From positions 1-52,460 of the forward strand of contig CAYQBA010000004.1 of NCBI GenBank assembly GCA_964415605.1: a DNA stretch of 52,460 nt. Reading direction: 5' to 3'. This document shows, piece by piece, positions 1 to 7,443 of the stretch (positions are counted from its first letter, which is position 1; the number at the start of each line of letters is the position of its first letter). The DNA is from UCB3 sp964415605 (GTDB taxonomy: Bacteria; Chloroflexota; Anaerolineae; Epilineales; Epilineaceae). A program made the position numbers and the translations under genes. The notes beneath the pieces were generated by a model. The model was not told the origin of the DNA and made no database searches. It worked only from the letters and a program-made list of their open reading frames with translations.

Positions 1-1622
1 GCCGTCGCGGACGGCGGGCGGGCTTCGGGGGGCACGTCCTCCGCGGCCCAGAGGCCGGGCCGCGCTTCGCCCAGCCCGCCGACCACCGCCAGCGCCGCCG
101 CCATGGCGAAGCACAGCGTGCGCGTGGCGGCGATGGCGATCCCGAAATGGATCTCGATGAAGTGGGCGATGAGGCCGCCGAGGAGGCCGACCATGAGCAG
201 CGTGCCTGGCCGGCCGGGCGCCGCCCACCCGCGCAGCACCTGCCACACGACGAACGCGAACAGCCCGGCGATCATGCCGGCGGGCAGCGCCACCCCGAGG
301 AACGTCGCCTTGCCCGCCCACAGCTGGAAGCCGAGCGCCGCCAGCACGCCGCCGCCGATCCACAGCGCGAGGAACCGGTTGCGGTCGCCGGCACCGGCGA
401 CCATCCCGAGCCACTTCAGGCCAAAGTAGAACACGCTGGTGAAGAACCACAGGTAGGCCAGGAAGCCGAGGATGCCGGTGGTGGCGAGCGCGTCGAACGT
501 CTCGTTGTGCGAGCGGTCGGGCGAGGCGTTGCGCGACTCGTAGTTGCCGAGCTCGGGCGGGTAGAACGGGTTGTAGGCCCAGTGCATGCTCTCCGGCCCC
601 CATCCGACGATCATGCGCGCCGGATTGGAGGTGATCAGGCCCACCGCCCCGTCCCAGATCAGCACGCGCACCTTGCCGGTGCCGCGCTCGGTCTCCAGCA
701 CCCGGCCCAGGCGGCCGATGTACGGCACGTCGCGCAGCGGCGCGAGCGGGCTGCCCGGGAGGTTGAACACCACCAGGAGCGCCGCCAGCACGGCGCCGAC
801 GCCGAGCAGCGACAGGAGCATCCGCCGGCTGCCGTGAATGGCCACGGCCATGAGCACGGTGAAGAAGGCGGCGCCCATGAGCCCCAGCCACGGCCCGCGG
901 CTCTGCGAGAGCACGATCGCCAGGACCTGGAAGAACAGCAGCACGAAGTAGCCCGCCAGCCGCAGCACGCCGGCATAGGCCGGGATGCCGTCCTCGGCGT
1001 CGTGGACGTCGCGGTAGGCGCCGATGAGCTTGTAGATGCTCAGCGGCACCACCATGATGAGGTAGGCGGCGACGAAGATCGAGTTGCCGAGCGTGCTGGC
1101 CACGCGCTGCGTCACGTCGCCGAGCCACGGCATGGGGTCGGCTCCGAACTTCTGCACCACGCCGTACAGCGCCACCGGCAGGCTGGGCAGGATGATCGCC
1201 ATGACCAGGCGGTCGAGCTGGTCGCGGTCGCGGACGAGCGCGACGATGCCGAGGAAGACCACCGTGTAGGCCGTGAACGTGTAGAGCCCTTGCAGGCGGT
1301 TGTACGAGCCCGTCAGGCTGAGCCACGGCGTGATCGACGCGGCGGTCGCCACCGTGTAGGCGGCCACCCAGGCGAGCGCCGGGACCACGAGCGGGGTGGC
1401 CAGCCATCCCCGCACGACGGCGCGCGCCGGCAGCCCGCGTTCCCACTGGTAGACCAGCCCGGCCGCCAGCATGACCAAAGCGATGCTGCGCAGGAGCGCC
1501 AGCTTGTCGGGCTCGAAGACGCGGAACGACCAGACGTCGAAGTAAAGCGGGACGACGATCACCGCGGCCAGCCAGCCGGTCTCGATCAGGCGGGCGCTGT
1601 ACTGGGCGATTCGTGAGGTCAT
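1..1622 (-). CDS. O-antigen ligase-like polymerase/ligase membrane protein (partial, 3' end outside window)
   Basis: Reading the minus strand from an ATG at 1622 gives an open frame of about 540 codons that runs off the left edge, so the C-terminus is missing. The protein is strongly hydrophobic, with many predicted membrane segments. It contains the short motif SQSRGPWLG near residue 300 and a later loop with IWDGAVGLI, GWGPESM and RSHNETFDALATTG, which is the pattern of the Wzy_C/O-antigen ligase family. These enzymes join or polymerise lipid-linked surface glycans on the outer face of the cytoplasmic membrane. A TATAAT box on the minus strand (1700-1705) lies about 80 bp upstream. The sugar transferase and TagA genes at 48-50 kb belong to the same kind of pathway but are not adjacent. 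Substrate and whether it is a ligase or a polymerase cannot be told. Confidence 0.85.
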   Translation of the reverse strand, partial: MTSRIAQYSARLIETGWLAAVIVVPLYFDVWSFRVFEPDKLALLRSIALVMLAAGLVYQWERGLPARAVVRGWLATPLVVPALAWVAAYTVATAASITPWLSLTGSYNRLQGLYTFTAYTVVFLGIVALVRDRDQLDRLVMAIILPSLPVALYGVVQKFGADPMPWLGDVTQRVASTLGNSIFVAAYLIMVVPLSIYKLIGAYRDVHDAEDGIPAYAGVLRLAGYFVLLFFQVLAIVLSQSRGPWLGLMGAAFFTVLMAVAIHGSRRMLLSLLGVGAVLAALLVVFNLPGSPLAPLRDVPYIGRLGRVLETERGTGKVRVLIWDGAVGLITSNPARMIVGWGPESMHWAYNPFYPPELGNYESRNASPDRSHNETFDALATTGILGFLAYLWFFTSVFYFGLKWLGMVAGAGDRNRFLALWIGGGVLAALGFQLWAGKATFLGVALPAGMIAGLFAFVVWQVLRGWAAPGRPGTLLMVGLLGGLIAHFIEIHFGIAIAATRTLCFAMAAALAVVGGLGEARPGLWAAEDVPPEARPPSAT

Positions 1623-1699
1623 GGTGGCTGAGCCTTTGGCGCGGCGCGGGCGGCCGGCGCGGGGAATGGCGGGGCGCGGCGGGCGGGACGCCCGGCGGC

Positions 1700-1705
1700 A
1701 TTATA
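1700..1705 (-). promoter_or_regulatory. -10 box (TATAAT) for the O-antigen ligase-like gene
   Basis: The plus strand reads ATTATA, so the minus strand has a perfect TATAAT in a region that is otherwise about 70-80% GC. It sits about 80 bp upstream of the minus-strand ATG at 1622. No clean -35 is visible at 17 bp, where the palindrome at 1721-1733 lies instead. Confidence 0.5.
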
Positions 1706-1720
1706 TACCGGGGGCGGACG

Positions 1721-1733
1721 GGTTTACTAAACC
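1721..1733. promoter_or_regulatory. 13-bp palindrome GGTTTACTAAACC, possible operator
   Basis: Two perfect 6-bp arms (GGTTTA and TAAACC) flank a single C. The site starts 15 bp upstream, on the minus strand, of the TATAAT at 1700-1705, where a repressor or activator could overlap the -35 region. No regulator gene is nearby, so the role is inferred only from position. Confidence 0.3.
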
Positions 1734-1942
1734 GGGGATTCGACTATCCTTGAACGCATGGGTGACAAGTCAAGGGCCGGCGGAGGCTGTCAAGCGTGTC
1801 ATCTTGGTGGGTGGATGAGGGTCAAGGCCGACCGCTGACCCGCTTGACCTCGTCGCCAGGCGGGTCACTCGCCACCGATGCCTTGAACAGAGAGCGGCGC
1901 CCGGGGGGGTCCTGCGACGCAGTCATTCGGGGAGGACGCACG

Positions 1943-4453
1943 ATGGATTTCAACAGTGCAGCAACATCTTGGTCCCGGCGCGCCGCAGCGCCGGCGTGGC
2001 GCCTGGCAGCCGCCGGCGCCGCCGCCTGGCTGGCCGTGGCCCCTCCTCCCCCGGCGGCGGCCCAGGGCCGGTCGTGGTGCGGCGAGATCACGTCGAACAC
2101 CGTGTGGCGCGAGGCCGACCGACCGCACATCGTCACGTGCGACGTCGTGGTGCGCAACTCCACGCTCGTCATCGAGCCTGGCACCCAGGTGCTGATGAAC
2201 GAGGGCACGAGCCTCGTCGTCAAGGCCGGGGCGGCGCTGCAAGCGCCCGGCAACCCCCAGGCACGGCAGACCGTCCAGTTCCTCCCCAACGACCGCGAGA
2301 TCACCCCGGGCTTCTGGGGGCAGATCCTCGTCGAGGTCGGCGCGGGCGCGAGCGTGCTCAACGACGTGTCGGTGCGCGGCGGCGGCCGTGGCGAGAAGCC
2401 GATGCTCGAGCTGCACGCGCCGGTGACCCTCAACCAGATGAGCTTCCAGTCCGCGCTGGGCGTGCCGCTGGCCATGCGCGCCGACGTTGTCGGGCCGAGC
2501 CTGGACGTCCCCGGCCCGCAGCCCGGGGCGTGCACGCTGATGACCTTCAGCCGCAACGGGACCGACGGCATCCACATCCTTCCCGCCCCCGACGGCGGTG
2601 ACATCGTGACCACGCAGACCTGGTACAACCTGTGCGTGCCATACCTCGTGCCGCAGACCCTGCGCATCGGCGGGCCGGACGCCCCGATCCTCACGCTGAG
2701 CCAGGGCGTGGTGATCCGGTTCGGGCCCGGCGCCGGGCTGGTCGCCGGCATCGACGCCGCCAACTGGGGGCAGCTCGACCTCAGCGGCAGCTCCGAGCCG
2801 GGGAAGGAGGTCGTGCTGACCGGGATGACCGACACCCCGGGCGCCTGGCCGGGGCTGGACCTGACCGAGTTCGTCGACCCCGATGGGCTGGGTCACTCGT
2901 TCATCAACGCGCGCGTGCAGTACGGCGGGCAGGGCGGCCGCCCGATGGTCCGCATCCGCACGCCGCTGATCACCGGGGCGGACTCGGTGTTCGCGCACGC
3001 CGCCGGCTACCCGGTCGAGATCATCCCGGACGCCGTCGACGGGTTTGTCAGCGGCCTCACGGCCAGCGGCGGAGAGGCGTTCGTGCAGAACGGCGTGCAG
3101 CGCATCCTGGTGTCCGCGGCCGCGGCTGCCGACGTCGCGTTCTCCGCGAACTGGAAGAACCCCGGCTCGCGCGCCAACCCGGTCCCGTTCGAGATCGACG
3201 GCGACCTGACGGTGGCGGGCCAGCCTCGGGCCGCGACGCTCCAGCTCCAGGCCGGCGTCGAGCTGGTCTTCAAGGACGGCGCCGAGCTGGTCGTCGGCGA
3301 TGCGGTCCTGGGCCGCGGGGGCCTCGATGTCAAGGGCACGGCGCGCGATCCGGTGGTCATGACCAGCCTGTCGGACACGCCCGGGACGTGGAAGGGCGTC
3401 ACGCTGACCGACGCGGCGCTGACCGCCCAGCTCGTGGGCCTGCGCCTCGAGAACGGCGGCCAGGGCGGACGGCCCATGCTGGATTGGGGCCGGGTGGCGG
3501 GCGTGATGACGGAGTCGACGCTCACCGGGGCCACCGGCTATCCGGTGTCGATCGCGCTCAGCAACGTGCCGGCGGTCATCGGCGAGGCGCAGCAGGACCC
3601 GGCGCGCCGCAACACGTACACCGGCAACGGCACCGACCGCATCCTCGTCCGTGCCGACGCCCCCTATACCGACAAGCTGGCGCAATGGGCGAACCCCGGC
3701 GTGCCGGTCGAGTTCAGCGACACGGCGGTGGTGGCCAAGCCGACCGGGATTGCGCTGACGCTCTCGCCCGGGCTCGAGCTGCTGTTCCGGGCCGGCAAGT
3801 CGTTCCAGATCGGCGACCACAACGCCCGTGCGGCCGTGGTGTTCGCCGGCGATGCCGGGGCGTCGGTGCGCCTGCACGCGGTCGACCCCGCCGCCGGCTG
3901 GGGCGGCGTGCGGGTCATCGCCGGGGCGAGCCTCGACGCGCGGAACGTCGAGATCGTGGGGGCCGCCGACGACGCCGCCAACGTGACGGTCGACGGCGGC
4001 GTGCTGAGCCTGCACGATGGCTGGCGGATCGACGGCGGCGGTCGCGGCACGGGCGTGGACGCGTTCGGCGCGACGGCGCGCGTGGACCTGACGGGCGGCA
4101 CGGTCACGGGCCACCGCATCGGCATCCGGACGCGCGACGGGGCGCGGCTCGACGTGTCGCGTTCGGTGGTCAGCGGCAACACCGAGTGGGGCATCCGCAA
4201 CGAGGACCCGGCGCTGTGCCAGCTGGCGAAGCTGGTGTACTGGGGCCGGCCGGGCGGTCCGACGGATCCGTCGGACGCCGAAGAGGGCTGTATGAACACG
4301 GCCTGGGAGGGCGGCGGCGACCGTGTCAGCGACCACGTGAACTGGTGGCCCTACGCCACCAACGACACGACGTTCCCACCGGCGCCCGGCCTCGGCCCGA
4401 ACGCCGCCCGGGCGTTCCTGCCGCTGGCGGCCAACACGGCGCGGGTGCCGTGA
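1943..4453 (+). CDS. Secreted right-handed beta-helix protein
   Basis: I chose the ATG at 1943 because GGGGAGG lies just upstream and the encoded N-terminus is a typical signal peptide (basic start, Ala/Leu core, AAAQG cleavage region); the frame stays open upstream but is not signal-like. The mature protein (836 aa precursor) has about four related units, each starting with an 'L.(I/L).PG.(Q/E)(V/L).(F/M)' strand and ending with GGQGGRPM or a similar turn (for example near residues 160, 338 and 512). This spacing fits a parallel beta-helix. A Cys-containing segment with NWWPYATND precedes the C-terminal RAFLPLAANTARVP, which resembles the (Y/F)LP tails of other exported proteins in this window. 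Likely extracellular or surface-attached; no catalytic residues identified. Confidence 0.8.
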   Translation: MDFNSAATSWSRRAAAPAWRLAAAGAAAWLAVAPPPPAAAQGRSWCGEITSNTVWREADRPHIVTCDVVVRNSTLVIEPGTQVLMNEGTSLVVKAGAALQAPGNPQARQTVQFLPNDREITPGFWGQILVEVGAGASVLNDVSVRGGGRGEKPMLELHAPVTLNQMSFQSALGVPLAMRADVVGPSLDVPGPQPGACTLMTFSRNGTDGIHILPAPDGGDIVTTQTWYNLCVPYLVPQTLRIGGPDAPILTLSQGVVIRFGPGAGLVAGIDAANWGQLDLSGSSEPGKEVVLTGMTDTPGAWPGLDLTEFVDPDGLGHSFINARVQYGGQGGRPMVRIRTPLITGADSVFAHAAGYPVEIIPDAVDGFVSGLTASGGEAFVQNGVQRILVSAAAAADVAFSANWKNPGSRANPVPFEIDGDLTVAGQPRAATLQLQAGVELVFKDGAELVVGDAVLGRGGLDVKGTARDPVVMTSLSDTPGTWKGVTLTDAALTAQLVGLRLENGGQGGRPMLDWGRVAGVMTESTLTGATGYPVSIALSNVPAVIGEAQQDPARRNTYTGNGTDRILVRADAPYTDKLAQWANPGVPVEFSDTAVVAKPTGIALTLSPGLELLFRAGKSFQIGDHNARAAVVFAGDAGASVRLHAVDPAAGWGGVRVIAGASLDARNVEIVGAADDAANVTVDGGVLSLHDGWRIDGGGRGTGVDAFGATARVDLTGGTVTGHRIGIRTRDGARLDVSRSVVSGNTEWGIRNEDPALCQLAKLVYWGRPGGPTDPSDAEEGCMNTAWEGGGDRVSDHVNWWPYATNDTTFPPAPGLGPNAARAFLPLAANTARVP

Positions 4454-4461
4454 CGGCGGTG

Positions 4462-4485
4462 GGGCGGCCTCGAACAGCGCCGCCC
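4462..4485. terminator. Hairpin between convergent genes
   Basis: A 7-bp perfect stem (GGGCGGC/GCCGCCC) with a 10-nt loop lies in the 51 bp between the convergent beta-helix and DUF4126 genes. There is no T-tract on either side, so it is a weak bidirectional terminator candidate based on position. Confidence 0.35.
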
Positions 4486-4504
4486 GCTCCCCCGCCCCGC
4501 GATC

Positions 4505-5068
4505 TCAGCCCGATCCAGCGTTGGCCGTGCGGCCGCCGCGCCGGTTGAGCCAGCTCAGCACGAACACCGCGAATACCAGCACCGCGATCCCGATGAGCAA
4601 CGGCGCGACGATGGCGACGAGGCTCGTGACGAACGCCGCCACGTCCTCGATGGTGCTGACGATGGGGTTGCCGATGCCGCCGGTGGACGCGGTGACCATG
4701 GGCCGGGCGGTGGCCTTGGCGGCGTGGGTGGAGCCGGCGACGAGGATGCCCAGGACGATGGCCAGCGTTGGGTTCATGCTGTCGACCGTGCCGGTGCTGG
4801 CGGCGAAGAGGACGGCGCCGGCGGCAGGGCGGATGAACAGCATCAGCATGTCGTTGGCGTGGTCGACGAGCGGAAACTTGTCGGCGAGCACCTCGACCAC
4901 GAGCAGGATGGCGAGGACGGCGATGGCCCAGCCGGTGGCCAGGAGGTTGAACGGCGACTGGAGCTGGATGAGGTCCAGCCGCGCCGCGACGGCGATCATG
5001 AGCAACGGGATGTACGCGTTCAGCCCGGCGGACGCCGAAAGCCCGAACGCGGTGAGGATGTCTGGCAT
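4505..5068 (-). CDS. DUF4126-family membrane protein
   Basis: The 187-aa product starts MPDILTAFGLSASAGLNAYI, and the Gly/Ala/Asn-rich first helix (GLSASAGLNAYIP) is the hallmark of DUF4126 proteins. About four to five membrane segments follow, with a conserved-looking DKFPLVDHANDML stretch between the second and third, and an STHAAKATARP segment in the second half. It is an integral cytoplasmic-membrane protein of unknown function. The ATG at 5068 is preceded by GGAGG on the minus strand. It faces the TrmH gene across the damaged assembly gap, so the true upstream distance is uncertain. Confidence 0.8.
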   Translation of the reverse strand: MPDILTAFGLSASAGLNAYIPLLMIAVAARLDLIQLQSPFNLLATGWAIAVLAILLVVEVLADKFPLVDHANDMLMLFIRPAAGAVLFAASTGTVDSMNPTLAIVLGILVAGSTHAAKATARPMVTASTGGIGNPIVSTIEDVAAFVTSLVAIVAPLLIGIAVLVFAVFVLSWLNRRGGRTANAGSG

Positions 5069-5111
5069 GGTTGACCTCCAACCCCGGGTGTCGACGCCCC
5101 GAGGTGGACTG

Positions 5112-5302
5112 GAATACGGCGGGCGCGGCCCTCGGGGGGGGGGCCCCCCGCCCGCGGGGCGGCCCCCCCCGCCGGCCGGGCGCCCCCCCAGGGCCGGGCC
5201 CCCGCCCCCCCCCGGACGGCCCCNNNNNNNNNNACTGCAATACGGCGGGCGCGGCCCCCGGGTTGCGCGCCCCCGCCCGGGGGCGCCCAACCCGAGGCGG
5301 CC
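5112..5302. other. Scaffold gap with low-complexity G/C runs and duplicated contig end
   Basis: Ten Ns (5224-5233) interrupt the region. Left of them is an implausible run of G and C homopolymers (about 5136-5223). The phrase AATACGGCGGGCGCGGCCC occurs on both sides (about 5113-5131 and 5239-5257), with matching ACTG just before each copy. This looks like two overlapping contig ends that were not merged, plus sequencing noise, rather than a biological repeat. No gene is called across it. Confidence 0.7.
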
Positions 5303-6202
5303 GTGACCCGCCCGATGGCCGGGCCCGGCCACCCGCTCGTCAGGCACGCGCGCCGGCTGCGGCAGCGCAAGCACCGGCGCGAAGCCGGCGCGTTCCTGGT
5401 CGAAGGCCCGCGCGGCTTCTTGGCGGCGGTCGAGACCGGCGCGCCCATCGAGGCGGTGCTGTGCTGCCCGGATCTCTTGACCAGCACGGCGGTGTGGGCA
5501 GCGATCGGGGGCCTCGAGGGGGGCGCGGCCGGGGAAGACCGGCGCGACCGCGACGCGGACCGCGGCGAGGCGGGCGGCGTCGGCGCCGGTGACGGACCCT
5601 TCGACCGCGACGCGCGCGGCGGCGCCCCGCCGATCGTGGCGGTCACCCCGGAGACCTTTGCGAGCCTCTCGGAGCGCGACAACCCGACGGGTATCGCGGC
5701 CATCGTGCGGATGGCCGAGCGCGACATCGACGACCTCGCCGCACCGGCCGACGGGCTGTTCGTGGCGCTGGCGGGGGTGTCGGACCCCGGCAACGTCGGG
5801 ACGATCCTGCGGACGATGGACGCGGTCGGCGCGGCGGGCCTCGTCGTTGTCGGGCCGGCGGCGACGGACCCTTACCACCCCACCGCCGTCAAGGCCAGCA
5901 TGGGGGCGCTGTTCACGGTCCCGATCGTCCAGTCGGGATGGGACGGCGTGTGGCGCTGGGCGGAGGCCCGCGGCGTGACGCCGGTGGGGACGTCGGCCCG
6001 GGCGGCGGTGGACCACTGGACGCCGGGCGCGCTGGGCCGGCCGCCCTGGCTCCTGGTCATGGGCGGCGAGCGCGAGGGGCTGCCGCCGGAAGTCCTGGCG
6101 CGCTGCCCGCGGCGGGTGCGGATCCCCATGGGCGGCTCGGTCTCGTCGCTCAACCTGGCGGTGGCGACGGCGCTGCTGCTCTACGAGGCCCGGCGGCCGT
6201 GA
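5303..6202 (+). CDS. TrmH/SpoU-family RNA 2'-O-methyltransferase
   Basis: The 299-aa protein has the SpoU N-terminal substrate-binding segment (HPLVRHARRLRQRKHR then FLVEGPR) and the three C-terminal knot motifs: DPGNVGTILRT with the catalytic-type Asn and Arg, VMGGEREGLP, and IPMGGSVSSLNLAVATALLLYE. These define AdoMet-dependent ribose 2'-O-methylation of rRNA or tRNA in the cytoplasm. The start could be the GTG at 5303 or the ATG at 5315; the sequence just upstream is damaged by an assembly gap. An Asp/Arg/Gly-rich insert of about 35 residues (about 70-110) interrupts the N-terminal domain and is not typical. The exact target nucleotide cannot be told. Confidence 0.9.
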   Translation: MTRPMAGPGHPLVRHARRLRQRKHRREAGAFLVEGPRGFLAAVETGAPIEAVLCCPDLLTSTAVWAAIGGLEGGAAGEDRRDRDADRGEAGGVGAGDGPFDRDARGGAPPIVAVTPETFASLSERDNPTGIAAIVRMAERDIDDLAAPADGLFVALAGVSDPGNVGTILRTMDAVGAAGLVVVGPAATDPYHPTAVKASMGALFTVPIVQSGWDGVWRWAEARGVTPVGTSARAAVDHWTPGALGRPPWLLVMGGEREGLPPEVLARCPRRVRIPMGGSVSSLNLAVATALLLYEARRP

Positions 6203-6213
6203 TGGCAGTCGTC

Positions 6214-6233
6214 GCGGCGATCCACGTCGCCGC
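6214..6233. terminator. Hairpin between convergent trmH-like and crcB genes
   Basis: A perfect 7-bp stem (GCGGCGA/TCGCCGC) with a 6-nt loop lies in the 43-bp convergent gap and is followed by a short pyrimidine run (CCTTCCC). Candidate terminator, supported by position. Confidence 0.4.
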
Positions 6234-6245
6234 CCTTCCCGCCCG

Positions 6246-6629
6246 TCACCCCCAGAGCCAGTGCCCCACGCCCCGCCCGGCCGCCACGGCGCCGAGCCCC
6301 AGCACGAGGTGCGCGGCCACGTAGGCGATCCCCGCGGGCGCGCTGCCGCCGCGCAGGAGGTCGAAGGCCTCGTTCCCGAAGGCCGAGAACGTCGTGAACC
6401 CGCCCAGGACGCCGGTGAACACCAGCAGGCGGGCCTCGGGGGTGAACACGCCGCGTGCCTCGCCGAGCTGGGCGAGCAGGCCGATGGCGAAACAGCCGAG
6501 CACGTTGACGGCCAGGGTGCCGTACGGAAGCCCGGTGAAGCGCGCGAGCACCTGGACCTGGCTGGCCACGAGGTAGCGGAGCGCCGAGCCGGCGGCGCCG
6601 CCGAGGGCGACGAGGGCGAGGCGGGTCAT
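6246..6629 (-). CDS. crcB: CrcB/Fluc fluoride ion channel
   Basis: The 127-aa protein has four membrane helices and the Fluc signatures: GGAAGSALRY in helix 1, NVLGCFAIG in helix 2 and TGVLGGFTTFSAFGNE in helix 3, with the Phe and Ser/Thr residues that line the fluoride pathway. Fluc proteins form dual-topology dimers in the cytoplasmic membrane and export fluoride. The start at 6629 lies 13 bp after the vapC stop, on the same strand, so crcB may be co-transcribed with vapBC. There is therefore no room for the fluoride riboswitch that often precedes crcB; regulation here is probably by read-through. Confidence 0.93.
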   Translation of the reverse strand: MTRLALVALGGAAGSALRYLVASQVQVLARFTGLPYGTLAVNVLGCFAIGLLAQLGEARGVFTPEARLLVFTGVLGGFTTFSAFGNEAFDLLRGGSAPAGIAYVAAHLVLGLGAVAAGRGVGHWLWG

Positions 6630-6642
6630 GGGCGGGCTGGCC

Positions 6643-7047
6643 TCACTCGATCGTCCAGTCCTCGACGGCGAGGCTGGGCACGCGCGCGAACTCGCGGACG
6701 TTGTTGGTGACGACTGTGGCGCCCAGGCTGGCGGCGTGGGCGGCGATCAGCGTGTCCAGCGCCCCGATCCCCAGCCCGCGTCGCTCCAGATCGGCCCGGA
6801 CGCGCCCGTAGGCGGCGGACGCGGCGGCATCGAAGGCCACGACGTCGAGCGGCAGCAGGAACTGCTCGAGCGCCGCGCGGTTGCCTTCCGGATCGGCGCT
6901 CTTCATCACGCCGAACGCCAGCTCGGCCACGGTGATCGTCGAAACGGCGATGCTGTCGGGTGCGTGGTGCGTCAGCCGCCGGATCAACGGCGGAGGGCGC
7001 CGGCGGATCAAGGCGATGCACACGTTGGTGTCCAGCAGGTACGTCAT
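6643..7047 (-). CDS. vapC: VapC-type PIN-domain ribonuclease toxin
   Basis: The 134-aa protein is a complete PIN domain. The acidic residues are in the expected places: Asp in LLDTN at the N-terminus, Glu in VAELAFG, Asp in GALDTLIAAHA, followed by TNNVREF near the end. VapC toxins are Mg-dependent endoribonucleases acting on tRNA or rRNA. Its ATG overlaps the vapB stop by 4 bp (7044-7047), the usual translational coupling, and crcB follows 13 bp later. Confidence 0.92.
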   Translation of the reverse strand: MTYLLDTNVCIALIRRRPPPLIRRLTHHAPDSIAVSTITVAELAFGVMKSADPEGNRAALEQFLLPLDVVAFDAAASAAYGRVRADLERRGLGIGALDTLIAAHAASLGATVVTNNVREFARVPSLAVEDWTIE

Positions 7048-7277
7048 GGAAACGGCTGTTCGCGCGACTCCTGGCCGGGCTGGTCACGGACCTCCATGAA
7101 GTCGGCGCTGAACTGCTCGAGACTGTCGATCAGCGGCCGCCATGGGTCGTCCACGGGCAGCAAGACGACCGCGTTGTTGATTCGCTTGATGTAGACCCGG
7201 TCGCCCGCGAATCGGTACGGCTTGGGAAGCCGGACGGCTTGACTCTTCCCGTTGTGGAACAACTTCGCGGTCTCCAT
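7044..7277 (-). CDS. vapB: VapB-type antitoxin (AbrB/SpoVT fold)
   Basis: The 77-aa product begins METAKLFHNGKSQAVRLPK, the standard swapped-hairpin AbrB-like DNA-binding start of VapB/VagC antitoxins, followed by RFAGDRVYIKR. The C-terminal half should wrap around the PIN toxin. The ATG at 7277 is chosen because AGGGAGAAGG precedes it and the family starts here; the frame is open further upstream. A perfect inverted repeat at 7297-7318 lies about 20 bp upstream and is a good autoregulatory operator. Confidence 0.9.
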   Translation of the reverse strand: METAKLFHNGKSQAVRLPKPYRFAGDRVYIKRINNAVVLLPVDDPWRPLIDSLEQFSADFMEVRDQPGQESREQPFP

Positions 7278-7296
7278 GTCCTTCTCCCTGTCAGTG

Positions 7297-7318
7297 GTAT
7301 ATGCCAACAAGCATATAC
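7297..7318. promoter_or_regulatory. vapBC operator candidate (8-bp perfect inverted repeat)
   Basis: GTATATGC and GCATATAC are separated by 6 bp. The repeat is AT-rich in GC-rich surroundings, lies 20 bp upstream of vapB and could contain its -10 region. VapBC complexes typically bind such palindromes to repress their own operon. Confidence 0.6.
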
Positions 7319-7428
7319 TATTGACCCGCGCCGGGCGCGACAAGCGATCGGATTGCCGTCCAGCCCCAACCCGGCCAGTGTTCGTCCCCAGGGCCGCGCG
7401 GATGCCCGGATCCTGGAATCCCCTCGGG

Positions 7429-7434
7429 TATGAT
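7429..7434 (+). promoter_or_regulatory. -10 box (TATGAT) of the NRPS gene
   Basis: TATGAT lies only 10 bp before the ATG at 7444, so a transcript starting the usual distance downstream would have almost no leader. No Shine-Dalgarno sequence is visible, which agrees with a leaderless or near-leaderless mRNA. Inference from spacing. Confidence 0.4.
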
Positions 7435-7443
7435 TGGCCTTCC

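Larger units (their letters stand above)
1623..1942. other. Divergent intergenic region with promoter elements
   Basis: These 320 bp separate the minus-strand ligase-like gene from the plus-strand beta-helix gene. The stretch holds one AT-rich patch (about 1700-1735) in otherwise GC-rich DNA, including a minus-strand TATAAT and a 13-bp palindrome. I see no convincing small gene; the plus-strand frame extends upstream of 1943 but reads as low-complexity sequence without a good ribosome site. Confidence 0.6.

Noticed and set aside
147..1616. Long plus-strand open frame antisense to the ligase-like gene
   Set aside because: Its translation is a His/Arg/Glu-rich low-complexity product typical of a GC-rich shadow frame; the minus strand encodes a clear membrane protein.
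6630..7046. Fluoride riboswitch in front of crcB
   Set aside because: The upstream region is fully occupied by vapC; no riboswitch core is visible.
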